A DNA stretch of 64,000 nt from Catellatospora bangladeshensis (GCF_016862575.1 NZ_BONF01000016.1:220406-284405); one strand, 5' to 3'; positions 1-8,971 are shown, counted from the stretch's first letter. The notes: generated by a model not told the origin, from the sequence alone. Program-made: numbers and translations.

Positions 1-2451
1 CCGGACCACGAACGTGGCGTCCGCCTTGAGCGTGGCCGAGCTGGACGCGTTCACCACCGAGGTCACCCCGAGGCCGGCGCTGTGCGCGAGGAACCGGTCG
101 GTGTACCCCGGCGTGACGACCTGGAGCGACCGCGCCTGGTCGAGCGGTAGGTCGACGCCGCTGCGCCACCACGGCGAGCTGCCCCGCCAGGTCGCGTCGG
201 CCGCGAACGACGCCGGGTTGTCCCACGCGTTGGCCCCGCTGCTGTTGGAGATCCACACCTCGGAGTTGATGTGCCGCAGGTAGCGGCCGGGGAAGTTGTA
301 CGACTCCAGCGAAACCCCACCGGCGGCGAGCCCGGCCCGCTGGCAGAACGTGGCGTCGGCGGCGTACAGCGACGTGCCGTCGTTCGGGGCGAGCTGCACC
401 CGGTAGCCGGAGTGGCGCAGGAACTGCCCCGGCACGTCCCGGGACTCGAACGACAGGCAGGACGCCGAGGCCAGCCCCTGCCGCACCCAGAACGTGGACG
501 CCTTCTTCACCGCGTCGGTGCTCGTGCCGGAGACGACCTGGGTGACGCTCGGCGAGCCGCTGTGGCTCAGGTACTTCGTGGTGTGCCCGGATGTGGTGAC
601 CCGGAGCGAGGCGAGCTGCCCGACGGGCAGATAGCTGCCCTGCGCGGCGGCGAGCACGGACAGGTTCACCGCGCGGGCCTGCGCGAAGTCCATCTTCTGG
701 ATCTGCCGGTCGTACGTGAAGAACCCGTTGACCTCGTTCTCGACGTCGGTGGGTTCGGTGTAGACGCTGGCGGACAGGCCGCGGCCGTCGATGAGGTTGC
801 GCAGCTGCCCGGTGGCCTCGACGTAGCGCCGGGTGAGGGTCGCCGAGTCCGGGGTCATCTCGTACGCGAACCCGTTGCCGGGCGACCACTCGTGGCCGGT
901 CACGCGCAGCCCGATGCCGCCGTACTCGCCGAGCACGGCGATGCGGGTCGCGGTGGGCAGGGCGGTGGTGCCGGGCCCGACGTAGATGTGGTCGTCGATG
1001 ACGTCGCCGTTGCCGCCGTCGAAGCCGCAGCAGTTGGAGCCGGAGTTGTTGGTGACCAGGCGGGACGGGTCCCAGCTCTTGACCAGGTCGGCGATGCGGG
1101 CCGGGTCGTACTCGCCCCAGCCCTCGTTGAACGGCACCCAGAGCACGATCGAGGTGATGCCCTTGAGCTGGTCGATCATCCGGCGCAGCTCGGACTCGAA
1201 CACGGTGCGGTCGGCCGCCGAGGGGGTGAAGCCGGTCTTCATGGCGGGCATGTCCTGCCAGACCATGAGCCCGAGGCGGTCGGCGTGGTAGAACCAGCGG
1301 GCCGGTTCGACCTTGATGTGCTTGCGCACCATGTTGAAGCCGAGCGCCTTCTGCTGCTCCAGGTCGAAGCGCAGCGCGGCGTCGGTGGGTGCGGTGTAGA
1401 TGCCGTCGGGCCAGTAGCCCTGGTCGAGGGTGCCCAGCTGGAACACGAACTTCCCGTTGAGCACGGGCCGCAGCACGCCGTCGACCATGGCCTTGCCGAT
1501 GGAGCGCATGCCGAAGTAGCCGCCGACCGCGTCGCCGCCGTTGGTGCCGGTGAGCGTGACGCGCAGGTCGTACAGGAACGGGTCGTCGGGGGTCCACAGC
1601 CGCGCGCTCGGGATCGGGATGCGCAGGTGGGCGCCGGGTGTGCCGGTGACGGTGCTGACCACCGTGCCGCCGGACAGGACCTGGGCCTGCACCCCGCTGG
1701 CGCCGCCGGTGGTCTGCACGACCAGGTCGAGCACGCCCGCGGGCAGGTCGGGGACGGTGTCCAGGCGGGTGATGCGGGCGGCGTTCGCGGGCTCCAGCCA
1801 CACCGTCTGCCAGATGCCGCTGGCCGCGGTGTAGAAGATGCCGCTCGGGTTCAGGCGCTGCTTGCCCACCGGGATGCCGGCCGCGTCGACGGGGGAGTGC
1901 ACCCCGACGATGATCTCGTTGGTGCCGCCGTTGAGGGCGCCGGTGATGTCGAAGGTGAACGCGTCGAAGCCGCCGCTGTGGCTGCCGACGCTGACGCCGT
2001 TGACCCAGACCTGGGCGGTGTAGGTGACCGCGCCGAAGTTGAGCAGGATGCGGCGGCCGGTCCAGCCCGCGGGCACGGTGAAGGAACGCTTGTACCACAT
2101 GTAGTTCTGGTGCCGCATGATGCCGGAAAGGGCCGATTCGATCGGGTACGGGACCAGCGCGGTCTCCGCGAGCGTCTGCCCGAACGGCGGGCTGGCCAGC
2201 GACGACGCGCCGGCGAACTGCCACTGGCCGTTGAGGCTCTGCCAGTCGGGGCGGGTGAGCTGCGGGCGCGGATACTCCGGCAGCGGGTTGGTCAGCGAGA
2301 CCTGGCTCGTCCAGGGCGTGGTCAGCGGCGGGGTCTTCGGAACGTACGGCCCGGCGTGCGCGGGCTGCGCCACGGCCAGCGCCGGGGCGAGCGCCAGGAG
2401 TGCCGAGACGAGGACGGCCAGGGGACGGCCGGGGAATGTGGACAGTCGCAT
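1..2451 (-). CDS. Secreted GH2-family glycoside hydrolase with CBM42/AbfB-like domain (C-terminus cut by window edge)
   Basis: 817 codons are visible and the frame runs off the left edge, so the C-terminus is missing. ATG at 2451 follows AGGGAG by about 7 nt. Residues 1-35 are a Sec signal peptide (hydrophobic stretch, cleavage near AQPAHA). Then come a GH2 sugar-binding jelly roll, an Ig-like domain and a TIM barrel. The acid/base is likely E443 in FNEGWGE and the nucleophile E509 in GEYGG. From about residue 615 on, repeated LxHxG and SLESYNFPGRYLRH motifs match the arabinofuranose-binding AbfB/CBM42 trefoil. GH2 covers beta-galactosidase, beta-glucuronidase and mannosidase activities; which one applies cannot be read here. 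It diverges from a furanose-type ABC importer, which suggests it releases sugars from an arabinan- or galactan-like polymer outside the cell. Confidence 0.88.
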   Translation of the reverse strand, partial: MRLSTFPGRPLAVLVSALLALAPALAVAQPAHAGPYVPKTPPLTTPWTSQVSLTNPLPEYPRPQLTRPDWQSLNGQWQFAGASSLASPPFGQTLAETALVPYPIESALSGIMRHQNYMWYKRSFTVPAGWTGRRILLNFGAVTYTAQVWVNGVSVGSHSGGFDAFTFDITGALNGGTNEIIVGVHSPVDAAGIPVGKQRLNPSGIFYTAASGIWQTVWLEPANAARITRLDTVPDLPAGVLDLVVQTTGGASGVQAQVLSGGTVVSTVTGTPGAHLRIPIPSARLWTPDDPFLYDLRVTLTGTNGGDAVGGYFGMRSIGKAMVDGVLRPVLNGKFVFQLGTLDQGYWPDGIYTAPTDAALRFDLEQQKALGFNMVRKHIKVEPARWFYHADRLGLMVWQDMPAMKTGFTPSAADRTVFESELRRMIDQLKGITSIVLWVPFNEGWGEYDPARIADLVKSWDPSRLVTNNSGSNCCGFDGGNGDVIDDHIYVGPGTTALPTATRIAVLGEYGGIGLRVTGHEWSPGNGFAYEMTPDSATLTRRYVEATGQLRNLIDGRGLSASVYTEPTDVENEVNGFFTYDRQIQKMDFAQARAVNLSVLAAAQGSYLPVGQLASLRVTTSGHTTKYLSHSGSPSVTQVVSGTSTDAVKKASTFWVRQGLASASCLSFESRDVPGQFLRHSGYRVQLAPNDGTSLYAADATFCQRAGLAAGGVSLESYNFPGRYLRHINSEVWISNSSGANAWDNPASFAADATWRGSSPWWRSGVDLPLDQARSLQVVTPGYTDRFLAHSAGLGVTSVVNASSSATLKADATFVVR

Positions 2452-2562
2452 GCGTCGCGCTCCCTACGGGGTGGCGGGCGGACCGGGGGACGGCATGTCC
2501 GATGTCAGAAAGGTTTCGTAACGGTGCAGACACGACATCTTGTCGTCACCGGACTCGGTCTG

Positions 2563-2574
2563 TATAACGTTATA
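2563..2574. promoter_or_regulatory. Candidate LacI-type operator (TATAACGTTATA)
   Basis: Perfect 12-bp palindrome with the central AACGTT typical of LacI/GalR-family operators, 112 bp upstream of the GH2 start in the divergent region shared with the sugar importer. The local sequence is much richer in A/T than its surroundings. The likely binder is the LacI regulator that closes the importer operon. This is inference from sequence only. Confidence 0.5.
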
Positions 2575-2661
2575 GAGCGAGGGTCGTTGATCGCAATCGC
2601 CGGAACGATTGCGCCGCAACATTTTCGGCGGCTCCCGTTAGTGCAGTAAGAATGCCCTCCT

Positions 2662-2681
2662 TTATTGACGTACGTCAATAA
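2662..2681. promoter_or_regulatory. Perfect 20-bp palindrome upstream of the sugar-binding protein gene
   Basis: The sequence ttattgacgtacgtcaataa is a perfect palindrome ending 23 nt before the lipoprotein start codon, with AGGAGAG (2691-2697) between them. It contains a TTGACG that could serve as a -35 element. Its centre is GTAC rather than the ACGT of the neighbouring site at 2563, so it may belong to a different regulator. It is a strong operator candidate for the importer. Confidence 0.6.
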
Positions 2682-2704
2682 CACCGCAGAAGGAGAGTCC
2701 CCTC

Positions 2705-3775
2705 ATGTTCCGCACCCGATCACTGACCATCGCCGCGACCCTCGTCCTCGGCGGCGCGTTCCTCAGCGCCTGCACCAAGGGCGAGGAGACCGGCACCCCG
2801 ACGGACGGCGGCAGCGCCGGTGCGCAGGTGGTGGCCTCGGCCAGCCCCGGCGGCGAAGGCTGCACGCTGCAGTCGTACGGCGGCACCAAGTTCGACCTCA
2901 AGGACGCGATCGTCGGCTTCTCCCAGTCGGAGAAGGAGGCGAACCCGTTCCGCATCGCCGAGACCCAGTCCATCAAGGACGAGGCCGCGAAGCTCGGCGT
3001 CAAGAAGCTGCTCGTCACCAACGCGCAGTCGCAGCTGTCCAAGCAGGTCAGTGACATCCAGGACATGCTCGCCCAGGGCGCGCAGTTCCTGATCGTCGCG
3101 CCGCTCAACTCCGACGGCCTGGAGCCCGCGCTCAAGGCGGCCGCGGACAAGAAGGTCCCGGTGCTCACCATCGACCGCAAGGTCAACGCGACCGCGTGCA
3201 AGGACTACGTCGCGTTCCTCGGCTCGAACTTCGTCGAGCAGGGCAAGCGTGCCGCCGACGCGATGGTCAAGGCGACCGGCGGCAAGGGCAAGGTGGCCAT
3301 CCTGCTCGGCTCGTCGGGCAACAACGTGACCACCGACCGCACCAACGGCTTCGTCGACCAGATCAAGGCGACGGCGCCCGGCATCGAGATCGTGGCCCAG
3401 CAGACCGGCGAGTTCGCCCGGGACAAGGGCCAGCAGGTGACCGAGCAGCTGCTGCTGAGCAACCCGGGCATCACGGCGATCTACGCCGAGAACGACGAGA
3501 TGGCGCTGGGCGCGGTCACCGCGATCAAGGGCGCGGGCAAGAAGCCCGGCACCGACATCAAGATCGTGTCGATCGACGGCACCGCCAACGCGGTGAAGGC
3601 CATCGTCGCCGGTGAGATCAACGCCGTGATCGAGTCCAACCCGCGCTTCGGCCCGCTGGCGTTCGCCACCGCGCAGAAGTTCCTGGGCGGCGAGTCCATC
3701 CCCGCCAACGTCATCATCTCCGACCGCGAGTACGACTCCGCGAACGCGGCGGCGTCCCTGAGCAGCGCCTACTGA
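2705..3775 (+). CDS. Sugar ABC transporter substrate-binding lipoprotein, YtfQ-like
   Basis: A 356-residue lipoprotein. Signal peptide with lipobox LSAC, lipidated Cys23, followed by a Gly/Ser-rich tether to about residue 55. The rest is a two-lobed periplasmic-binding-protein fold (Peripla_BP_4). The lobe starts (VGFSQSEKEANPFR, IDGTANAVKAI, IESNPRFGP) resemble YtfQ of E. coli, the galactofuranose-binding protein, more than RbsB. It captures a sugar outside the membrane and hands it to the two downstream permeases. ATG 2705 is preceded by AGGAGAG. It is first in a five-gene run ending with a LacI regulator and is probably controlled by the 20-bp palindrome just upstream. Substrate class (furanose) is inferred from family resemblance and from the CBM42-bearing GH2 next door. 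Confidence 0.9.
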   Translation: MFRTRSLTIAATLVLGGAFLSACTKGEETGTPTDGGSAGAQVVASASPGGEGCTLQSYGGTKFDLKDAIVGFSQSEKEANPFRIAETQSIKDEAAKLGVKKLLVTNAQSQLSKQVSDIQDMLAQGAQFLIVAPLNSDGLEPALKAAADKKVPVLTIDRKVNATACKDYVAFLGSNFVEQGKRAADAMVKATGGKGKVAILLGSSGNNVTTDRTNGFVDQIKATAPGIEIVAQQTGEFARDKGQQVTEQLLLSNPGITAIYAENDEMALGAVTAIKGAGKKPGTDIKIVSIDGTANAVKAIVAGEINAVIESNPRFGPLAFATAQKFLGGESIPANVIISDREYDSANAAASLSSAY

Positions 3776-3790
3776 CGCTGCGCCAGTGCC

Positions 3791-3829
3791 GGAAGTGCGC
3801 CTGCCGAACGCCGCGGCAGGCGCACTTCC
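3791..3829 (+). terminator. Strong intra-operon hairpin (attenuator or mRNA stabiliser)
   Basis: A perfect 16-bp stem (ggaagtgcgcctgccg and its complement) with a 7-nt loop, lying 15 nt after the binding-protein stop and 32 nt before the ATPase start. There is no T-tract. In sugar ABC operons such hairpins commonly protect the first transcript or partly terminate, so the binding protein is made in excess over the membrane parts. That role is inferred here. Confidence 0.7.
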
Positions 3830-3861
3830 CACGATCGGGACGCGAAAGGAGAGAGCACCCG

Positions 3862-5382
3862 ATGACCGAACCCGTGCTGGACGTACGCGGGGTCAGCAAG
3901 AGATTCCCGGGCGTGCTCGCGCTGGACGACGTGTCGCTGACCGTCGCCCCCGGCGAGGTGCACGCCCTCGTCGGCGAGAACGGCGCCGGCAAGTCCACCC
4001 TCATCAAGATCCTCACCGGGGTGTACCGGCCCGACGCCGGGCAGGTGCACTACCTCGGGCAGCCCGTCGGGTTCGGGCGCCCGCTGGACGCGCAGGCGGC
4101 CGGGATCTCCACCATCTACCAGGAGGTCAACCTCGTCCCGCTGATGAGCGTCGCCCGCAACCTGTTCCTCGGCCGCGAGCCGCGCGGCCGGTTCGGGCTA
4201 ATCGACACGGCGCGGATGAACCGCGAGGCCGGCGAGGTGCTGGCCCGCTTCGGCATCACGGTCGACCCGCGGCTGCCGCTGCACTCGCTGGGCCTCGGGG
4301 CGCAGCAGATGGTCGCGCTGGCCCGCGCGGTCGCGGTCGACGCCAAGGTCGTCATCATGGACGAGCCGACCTCGTCGCTGGAGCCCCGCGAGGTGGAGAC
4401 CCTCTTCCGGGTGGTACGCGAGCTGAGCGGGCGGGGCATCGCGATCATCTACGTCAGCCACCGGCTCGACGAGCTCTACCAGCTCTGCGACCGGGTCACC
4501 GTGCTGCGCGACGGCCGCCGCGTCCACACCGGCGAGCTGGCGCAGCTGGACCGGCTGAGCCTGATCTCGCTGATGCTCGGCCGCGACGTGGCCGACGTCC
4601 GCCGCCACGGGCTGACCGGCTTCTCCGCGCACGACGCGGGCGATGTCGAGCCGATCCTGCGGGTGCGCGACCTGACCGTGCGGCACCAGCTGCACGGCGT
4701 CTCGTTCGACGTGCGCCCCGGCGAGGTCACGGGACTGGGCGGGCTGCTCGGCTCGGGCCGGTCCGAGACCGCGAAGGCGGTGGTCGGTGCGCTGGGCGCG
4801 GACGGCGGCACGGTCGACATGGCCGGGCGGCGGCTCAAGCGCCGCACCCCGGCGGGCGCGATCCGGGCCGGGATGGCGATGCTGCCCGAGGACCGCAAGG
4901 CCGAGGGCATCATCCCCGGCCTGAGCGTGCGCGAGAACATCGTGCTCGCCGCGCTGCCCCGGCTGTCGCGCTTCGGCGTGGTCTCCCGGGCACGGCAGGA
5001 CCGGGTCGTGGAGACGTTCATGAAGCGGCTGCGCATCAAGGCCGCCAGCCCTGAGCAGAAGGTGTCCGAGCTGTCCGGCGGCAACCAGCAGAAGGTGCTG
5101 CTGGCCCGCTGGCTGTGCCTCAACCCGCGGCTGCTGCTGCTCGACGAGCCCACCCGCGGCATCGACGTGGGGGCCAAGGCCGAGGTGCAGGCGCTCATCG
5201 ACGAGCTGGCCGCCGAGGGCCTGGCCGTCGTGCTGATCTCCTCCGACCTGGAGGAGCTGGTCGAGGGGGCGGACCGCATCGTGGTGCTGCGCGCCGGCGC
5301 CGTCGTCGGCGAGCTGTCCGGCGACGACGTCACCGAGGACAACATCATGGCCGCGCTGGCACAGGAGGCAGCCCATGACTGA
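3862..5382 (+). CDS. Sugar ABC transporter ATPase, YtfR/RbsA-like, two ATPase domains
   Basis: A 506-residue tandem ABC ATPase. Domain 1 has Walker A GENGAGKST (residues 38-46) and Walker B VVIMDEPTSSLEP (near 164). Domain 2 has a degenerate P-loop (GLLGSGRSET) but an intact signature LSGGNQQK (near 404) and Walker B LLLLDEPTRG, the usual arrangement in the RbsA/MglA/YtfR group. It powers import through the two permeases encoded immediately downstream. ATG 3862 has AAAGGAGAG about 9 nt upstream. Its 3' end overlaps the next gene by 8 nt, so translation is probably coupled. Confidence 0.93.
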   Translation: MTEPVLDVRGVSKRFPGVLALDDVSLTVAPGEVHALVGENGAGKSTLIKILTGVYRPDAGQVHYLGQPVGFGRPLDAQAAGISTIYQEVNLVPLMSVARNLFLGREPRGRFGLIDTARMNREAGEVLARFGITVDPRLPLHSLGLGAQQMVALARAVAVDAKVVIMDEPTSSLEPREVETLFRVVRELSGRGIAIIYVSHRLDELYQLCDRVTVLRDGRRVHTGELAQLDRLSLISLMLGRDVADVRRHGLTGFSAHDAGDVEPILRVRDLTVRHQLHGVSFDVRPGEVTGLGGLLGSGRSETAKAVVGALGADGGTVDMAGRRLKRRTPAGAIRAGMAMLPEDRKAEGIIPGLSVRENIVLAALPRLSRFGVVSRARQDRVVETFMKRLRIKAASPEQKVSELSGGNQQKVLLARWLCLNPRLLLLDEPTRGIDVGAKAEVQALIDELAAEGLAVVLISSDLEELVEGADRIVVLRAGAVVGELSGDDVTEDNIMAALAQEAAHD

Positions 5383-6343
5383 CACGACAGCGGTCCCGGC
5401 CGCCTCCGTCGACCGCGCCCGGCTGGCCCGCTGGGCCCAGGACTACGGGGTGTACGCGGCCGTCGCCGCGCTGGTGCTGTTCAACATCGCGTTCACCGAC
5501 AACTTCCTGCAGACCGCGACGCTGCGCACGCAGCTCGTGCAGGTGGCCCCCGTGGTCATCGCGGCGCTGGGCATGGCGATGGTCATCGGCAGCGAGGGCG
5601 TCGACCTGTCCGTCGGCTCGGTGATGGCGCTGGCCGCGGCGGTGCTGCCGCTCTACATCGGATACGGGTTCTGGCCCGCGGTGCTCGTCGCGCTGCTGGT
5701 CGGGGCGCTGGTCGGGGTGGTCAACGGCACCCTGGTCGCCGTGGTCGGGCTGCAGCCGATCGTGGCCACGCTGGCGCTGCTGGTCGGCGGCCGGGGCCTG
5801 GCCCTGGTCTTCGCCGACGGGCAGCTCAAGGGCATCACCAACCCGACCCTGCTGGAGCTGGGCACCGGCGAGCTGCTGGGCGTGCCGTACACGGTGCTCA
5901 TCGCCGGGGTGCTCGCGCTCGTCATCGGGTTCGTCGTGCGGGGCACCGTGTACGGGCGGCAGCTCGTCGCGGTCGGCGGCAACCGGGCGGCGAGCGCGCT
6001 GGCCGGGCTGCCCGTCAAGCGGGTGCTGATCGGCACGTACGCGCTGTGCGCGGTGCTCGCCGCGCTGGCCGGGGTGCTGGCCACGGCCCGGCTCGGCGCC
6101 AGCGACCCGTCCGCGATCGGCAACCTGATGGAGCTGTCGGCGATCACCGCCGTGGTGGTCGGCGGGACCCCGCTGTCCGGCGGCAGCATCCGGGTGCTCG
6201 GCACGGTCGCCGGGGCGCTGCTGATGCAGCTGGTGCGGGCCATGCTGATCAACCACGACCTGCCCGACTCGTCGGCGCAGATGATCCAGGCGGCCATCAT
6301 CCTGGCCGCGGTCTACATCGCACGGGAACGGCGTACCCGATGA
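5375..6343 (+). CDS. Sugar ABC transporter permease, YtfT-like
   Basis: A 322-residue BPD_transp_2 (RbsC-type) permease with about 8-10 hydrophobic segments and the family motif SEGVDLSVGSVMAL near residue 70. It overlaps the ATPase gene by 8 nt and the second permease by 4 nt (ATGA), which points to a tightly coupled operon. Two different permeases in one operon is the arrangement of YtfT/YjfF, in contrast to the single RbsC of ribose systems. It forms half of the membrane channel. Confidence 0.92.
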   Translation: MTDTTAVPAASVDRARLARWAQDYGVYAAVAALVLFNIAFTDNFLQTATLRTQLVQVAPVVIAALGMAMVIGSEGVDLSVGSVMALAAAVLPLYIGYGFWPAVLVALLVGALVGVVNGTLVAVVGLQPIVATLALLVGGRGLALVFADGQLKGITNPTLLELGTGELLGVPYTVLIAGVLALVIGFVVRGTVYGRQLVAVGGNRAASALAGLPVKRVLIGTYALCAVLAALAGVLATARLGASDPSAIGNLMELSAITAVVVGGTPLSGGSIRVLGTVAGALLMQLVRAMLINHDLPDSSAQMIQAAIILAAVYIARERRTR

Positions 6344-7359
6344 GCCAGATCCTCACCACTCCCGCGGCGCCGGCGCATCCGGCGCCGGTCGAGCGCGAGC
6401 TGCGCCGCGAGCGCCTGGCCGGGCTCGCCCAGCGGCACGGCGCGCCGGCCGTGCTGGTCCTGGCGGTGCTGGTCGCGTCGGTGCTGTTCCCGGCGTTCCC
6501 GACGGCGGAGAACGCCAACGGCATCGCGATCCAGTCGTCGTTCCTGGCGATCGTGGCGCTGGGCATGACGTTCGTGATCATCACGGGCGGCATCGACCTG
6601 TCCGTCGGGTCGGTGTTCGCCCTCGGCGGCGTGCTCGCCGCGTATGCGTCGCAGTGGGGGCCGGTGCCCGCGCTGCTGCTGCCGCTGGCCGTGTGCGGCG
6701 CGATCGGCCTGCTCCAGGGCTTGCTGATCGCGAAGACCGGCATGGCGCCGTTCATCGTCACGCTCGCCGGGCTGCTCGGCGCGCGCGGCCTGCTGCTCGC
6801 GGTCACCGACGAGGGCTCGACGACGTACCTGGTGCCCAAGGACTCGGCGTTCCTGGAATTCGGGCAGGGCACGTTCCTCGGCATCGGGTATCCGGTGTAC
6901 CTGGCGGTGCTGCTGTTCGTGCTCGGTGCGGTGCTGCTCCAGCGGACCCGCTACGGTCAGGCCGTGTTCGCGGTCGGCGGCAGCCCGGACGCGGCGGCGC
7001 TGATGGGCCTGCCGGTGGCCCGGATCAGGGTGCTGACGTACCTGCTCAGCGGGTTGCTGGCCGGGTTCGCCGGGGTGCTCAACGCGTCGCGGCTGTCCTC
7101 GGGGGTGACCATCCTCGGCGTCGGCATGGAGCTGGACGCCATCGCCGCGGTGGTCATCGGCGGCACGCTGCTGGTCGGCGGCGCGGGCTCGATCAGCGGC
7201 ACGCTGTGCGGGGTGCTGCTGCTCGGCGTGATCCAGAACGTGATCAACCAGATCGGCACGCTGAACTCGTCATACCAGTCCGTGGTCAGCGGCCTGTTCC
7301 TGATCCTCGTCGTGGTCGTGCAGACCTTCCTGGGCAGGAGGCGGCGAAGGCCGCGTTGA
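6340..7359 (+). CDS. Second sugar ABC permease, YjfF-like
   Basis: A 339-residue RbsC-family permease beginning MSQILTTP. ATG 6340 overlaps the previous stop (ATGA). A longer upstream reading in the same frame exists but would run through the previous gene and is rejected. The motif GGIDLSVGSVFALGG (near residue 80) and many hydrophobic helices mark the family. It pairs with the preceding permease as a heterodimer. About 50 nt separate it from the LacI gene, so the five genes may be one transcript. Confidence 0.92.
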   Translation: MSQILTTPAAPAHPAPVERELRRERLAGLAQRHGAPAVLVLAVLVASVLFPAFPTAENANGIAIQSSFLAIVALGMTFVIITGGIDLSVGSVFALGGVLAAYASQWGPVPALLLPLAVCGAIGLLQGLLIAKTGMAPFIVTLAGLLGARGLLLAVTDEGSTTYLVPKDSAFLEFGQGTFLGIGYPVYLAVLLFVLGAVLLQRTRYGQAVFAVGGSPDAAALMGLPVARIRVLTYLLSGLLAGFAGVLNASRLSSGVTILGVGMELDAIAAVVIGGTLLVGGAGSISGTLCGVLLLGVIQNVINQIGTLNSSYQSVVSGLFLILVVVVQTFLGRRRRRPR

Positions 7360-7412
7360 CGTGGCGGCCCCGGCAGTGGTGACAATGAGCAGTGAGTGGA
7401 GGAACCCCGCCC

Positions 7413-8423
7413 ATGGCGGTCAGTCTCAAGGACATCGCCAGGCGGGCGGGCGTGTCGCAGGCGACGGTGTCCAACGTCGTCAACGGCTATCGTCCCGTCG
7501 GCGAGGCCACCCGGGCCAAGGTCCAGCAGGCCATCGACGAGCTCGGGTACACCCCCAACCTCAGCGCTCGGCACCTGCGCCGGGGCCGCACCGGCATCAT
7601 CGCGCTGGCCATCCCGGAGCTGAACAACCCGTACTTCGCCGAGCTGGCCGACGCGGCGATCCGCACGGCCACCCGGCGCGGCTACACGCTGCTGCTCGAC
7701 TACACCGACGGCGACCGGGACAAGGAGCTGCTGGTCGCCGACGGGTTCCGGTCGCAGATCATCGACGGCCTGATCCTGTCGGCGGTGCACCTGGACCGCG
7801 CGGACATCATGACCCGCACCAGCGAGACCCCGATGGTGCTGGTCGGCGAGGCGATCTACGGCGCGCCGTACGACCACATCGTCATCGACAACCTCGCGGC
7901 CAGCCACGCGGCGGTCCGGCACCTGGTGGCGCTGGGCCGCCGCCGGATCGCGTTCATCGGCGCGCACATCGAGGCCAACCGCGCGCCGTCGCTGCTGCGC
8001 CTGCGCGGTTACACCGAGGCGCTGTCGGCGGCCGGGCTGCCGTTCGACCCCGAGCTGACCGTCACCACCAGCGGCTTCCGCCGGGGTGACGGCGCGGCGG
8101 GCATGCGGGAGCTGCTGCGCCTGCCGCAGCCGCCCGACGCGGTGTTCGCGTTCAACGACCTCATCGCGCTCGGCGCGATCCGCGCCCTGTACGAGCACGG
8201 GCTGCGGGTCCCCGAGGACGTCGCGGTGATCGGCATCGACGACGTGGAGGAGGGCCGGTTCAGCATCCCGACCCTCACCACGATCTCGCCGGACAAGGAG
8301 ATGATCGGCCGGCTGGCGGTGGAGAAGCTGCTCGACCGGGTCGAGGGCCGCCCCACCAACCCGCCCACCGAACTCCAGCCCCCGTTCCGCCTGGTCATCC
8401 GCGAATCCGCCCCCGCCGCCTGA
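7413..8423 (+). CDS. LacI-family transcriptional regulator of the sugar locus
   Basis: 336 residues from ATG 7413, chosen because GGAGGA lies 9 nt upstream; a GTG at 7392 would add seven residues and has no better site. An N-terminal helix-turn-helix (LKDIARRAGVSQATVSNVVN) is followed by a hinge and a sugar-binding periplasmic-type effector domain (VIGIDDVEEGRF, typical of the family). As last gene of the importer operon it probably represses or tunes the importer and the GH2 gene, binding one of the palindromes at 2563 or 2662. The effector is presumably the imported sugar. Role by context, not shown. Confidence 0.92.
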   Translation: MAVSLKDIARRAGVSQATVSNVVNGYRPVGEATRAKVQQAIDELGYTPNLSARHLRRGRTGIIALAIPELNNPYFAELADAAIRTATRRGYTLLLDYTDGDRDKELLVADGFRSQIIDGLILSAVHLDRADIMTRTSETPMVLVGEAIYGAPYDHIVIDNLAASHAAVRHLVALGRRRIAFIGAHIEANRAPSLLRLRGYTEALSAAGLPFDPELTVTTSGFRRGDGAAGMRELLRLPQPPDAVFAFNDLIALGAIRALYEHGLRVPEDVAVIGIDDVEEGRFSIPTLTTISPDKEMIGRLAVEKLLDRVEGRPTNPPTELQPPFRLVIRESAPAA

Positions 8424-8463
8424 CCCGCCGGGTCCGCCTCGGCGGGTAGATGGCCGTGCGGTC

Positions 8464-8501
8464 CACAACTTCTGGGTTGTACCCACAACACAGGAGTTGT
8501 G
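8464..8501. terminator. Imperfect palindrome between convergent genes
   Basis: Starts cacaactTCTG and ends CAggagttgtg, with an inner gttgt/acaac pair; it folds into an imperfect 38-nt hairpin. It lies in the 89-nt space between the convergent lacI and TPR-like genes, so it could end transcripts from both sides. No T-tract follows. It may instead be a member of an interspersed palindrome family with no other copy seen here. Confidence 0.45.
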
Positions 8502-8512
8502 CCGCGCAGGCG

Positions 8513-8971
8513 TCACATCGCCGCGGGCGGGTTCGGGGCCGCGGCGGCCCAGTCCTCGACCGGGATCGGCAGCTTGCCCGCGTAGCAGTCGGTGACGTAG
8601 CAGCGGCGGTGCAGGCCGGGGTGGTGCAGGTCGAGAATCTCGCGGCGGGCGGCCCAGGCGTCGGCGGTGCGCCCGGCCTCGAACAGGTTGTGCTGCAGGG
8701 CGTCGAGCGCCCAGATCAGGATGTCGGTGGCGTGATGGTCCAGGACGGGATCGATCAAGCGTGCGGTCGCGACGGCCTCCTCCGACAGCCGGAGCCGGAC
8801 CGGCAGGTCGAGCCCGGTCCGCTCCCGGCGGATGAGCGCCTGGGCCAGGTGGCCCCGGTAGCCGGGGTTGCGGGCGGCCAGTGTCTGGTAGGCCCAGACC
8901 TCGGTCTTGGCGTCCGGGCGGGCGGACGAGAGGAGAACGGAACGCGCGATGAGCTCGATCTCGTGCAACAT
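8513..8971 (-). CDS. TPR-like hypothetical protein
   Basis: About 152 residues from ATG 8971 (MLHEIELIARSV). An upstream ATG at 9043 would add 24 low-complexity residues. GGAGG sits only 1 nt before ATG 8971, so the start is uncertain. The body is alpha-helical with Ala/Leu-rich repeats (LAQALIRRERTGLDLPVRLRL, WALDALQHNLFEAGRTADAW), resembling degenerate tetratricopeptide repeats of actinobacterial unknown proteins. No signal peptide or membrane segment. It converges on the lacI gene and has no obvious functional partner. Function unknown. Confidence 0.6.
   Translation of the reverse strand: MLHEIELIARSVLLSSARPDAKTEVWAYQTLAARNPGYRGHLAQALIRRERTGLDLPVRLRLSEEAVATARLIDPVLDHHATDILIWALDALQHNLFEAGRTADAWAARREILDLHHPGLHRRCYVTDCYAGKLPIPVEDWAAAAPNPPAAM

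Noticed and set aside
271..2649. 792-codon plus-strand open frame
   Set aside because: Antisense shadow of the GH2 gene; low-complexity Gly/Arg/Val composition and no domain.
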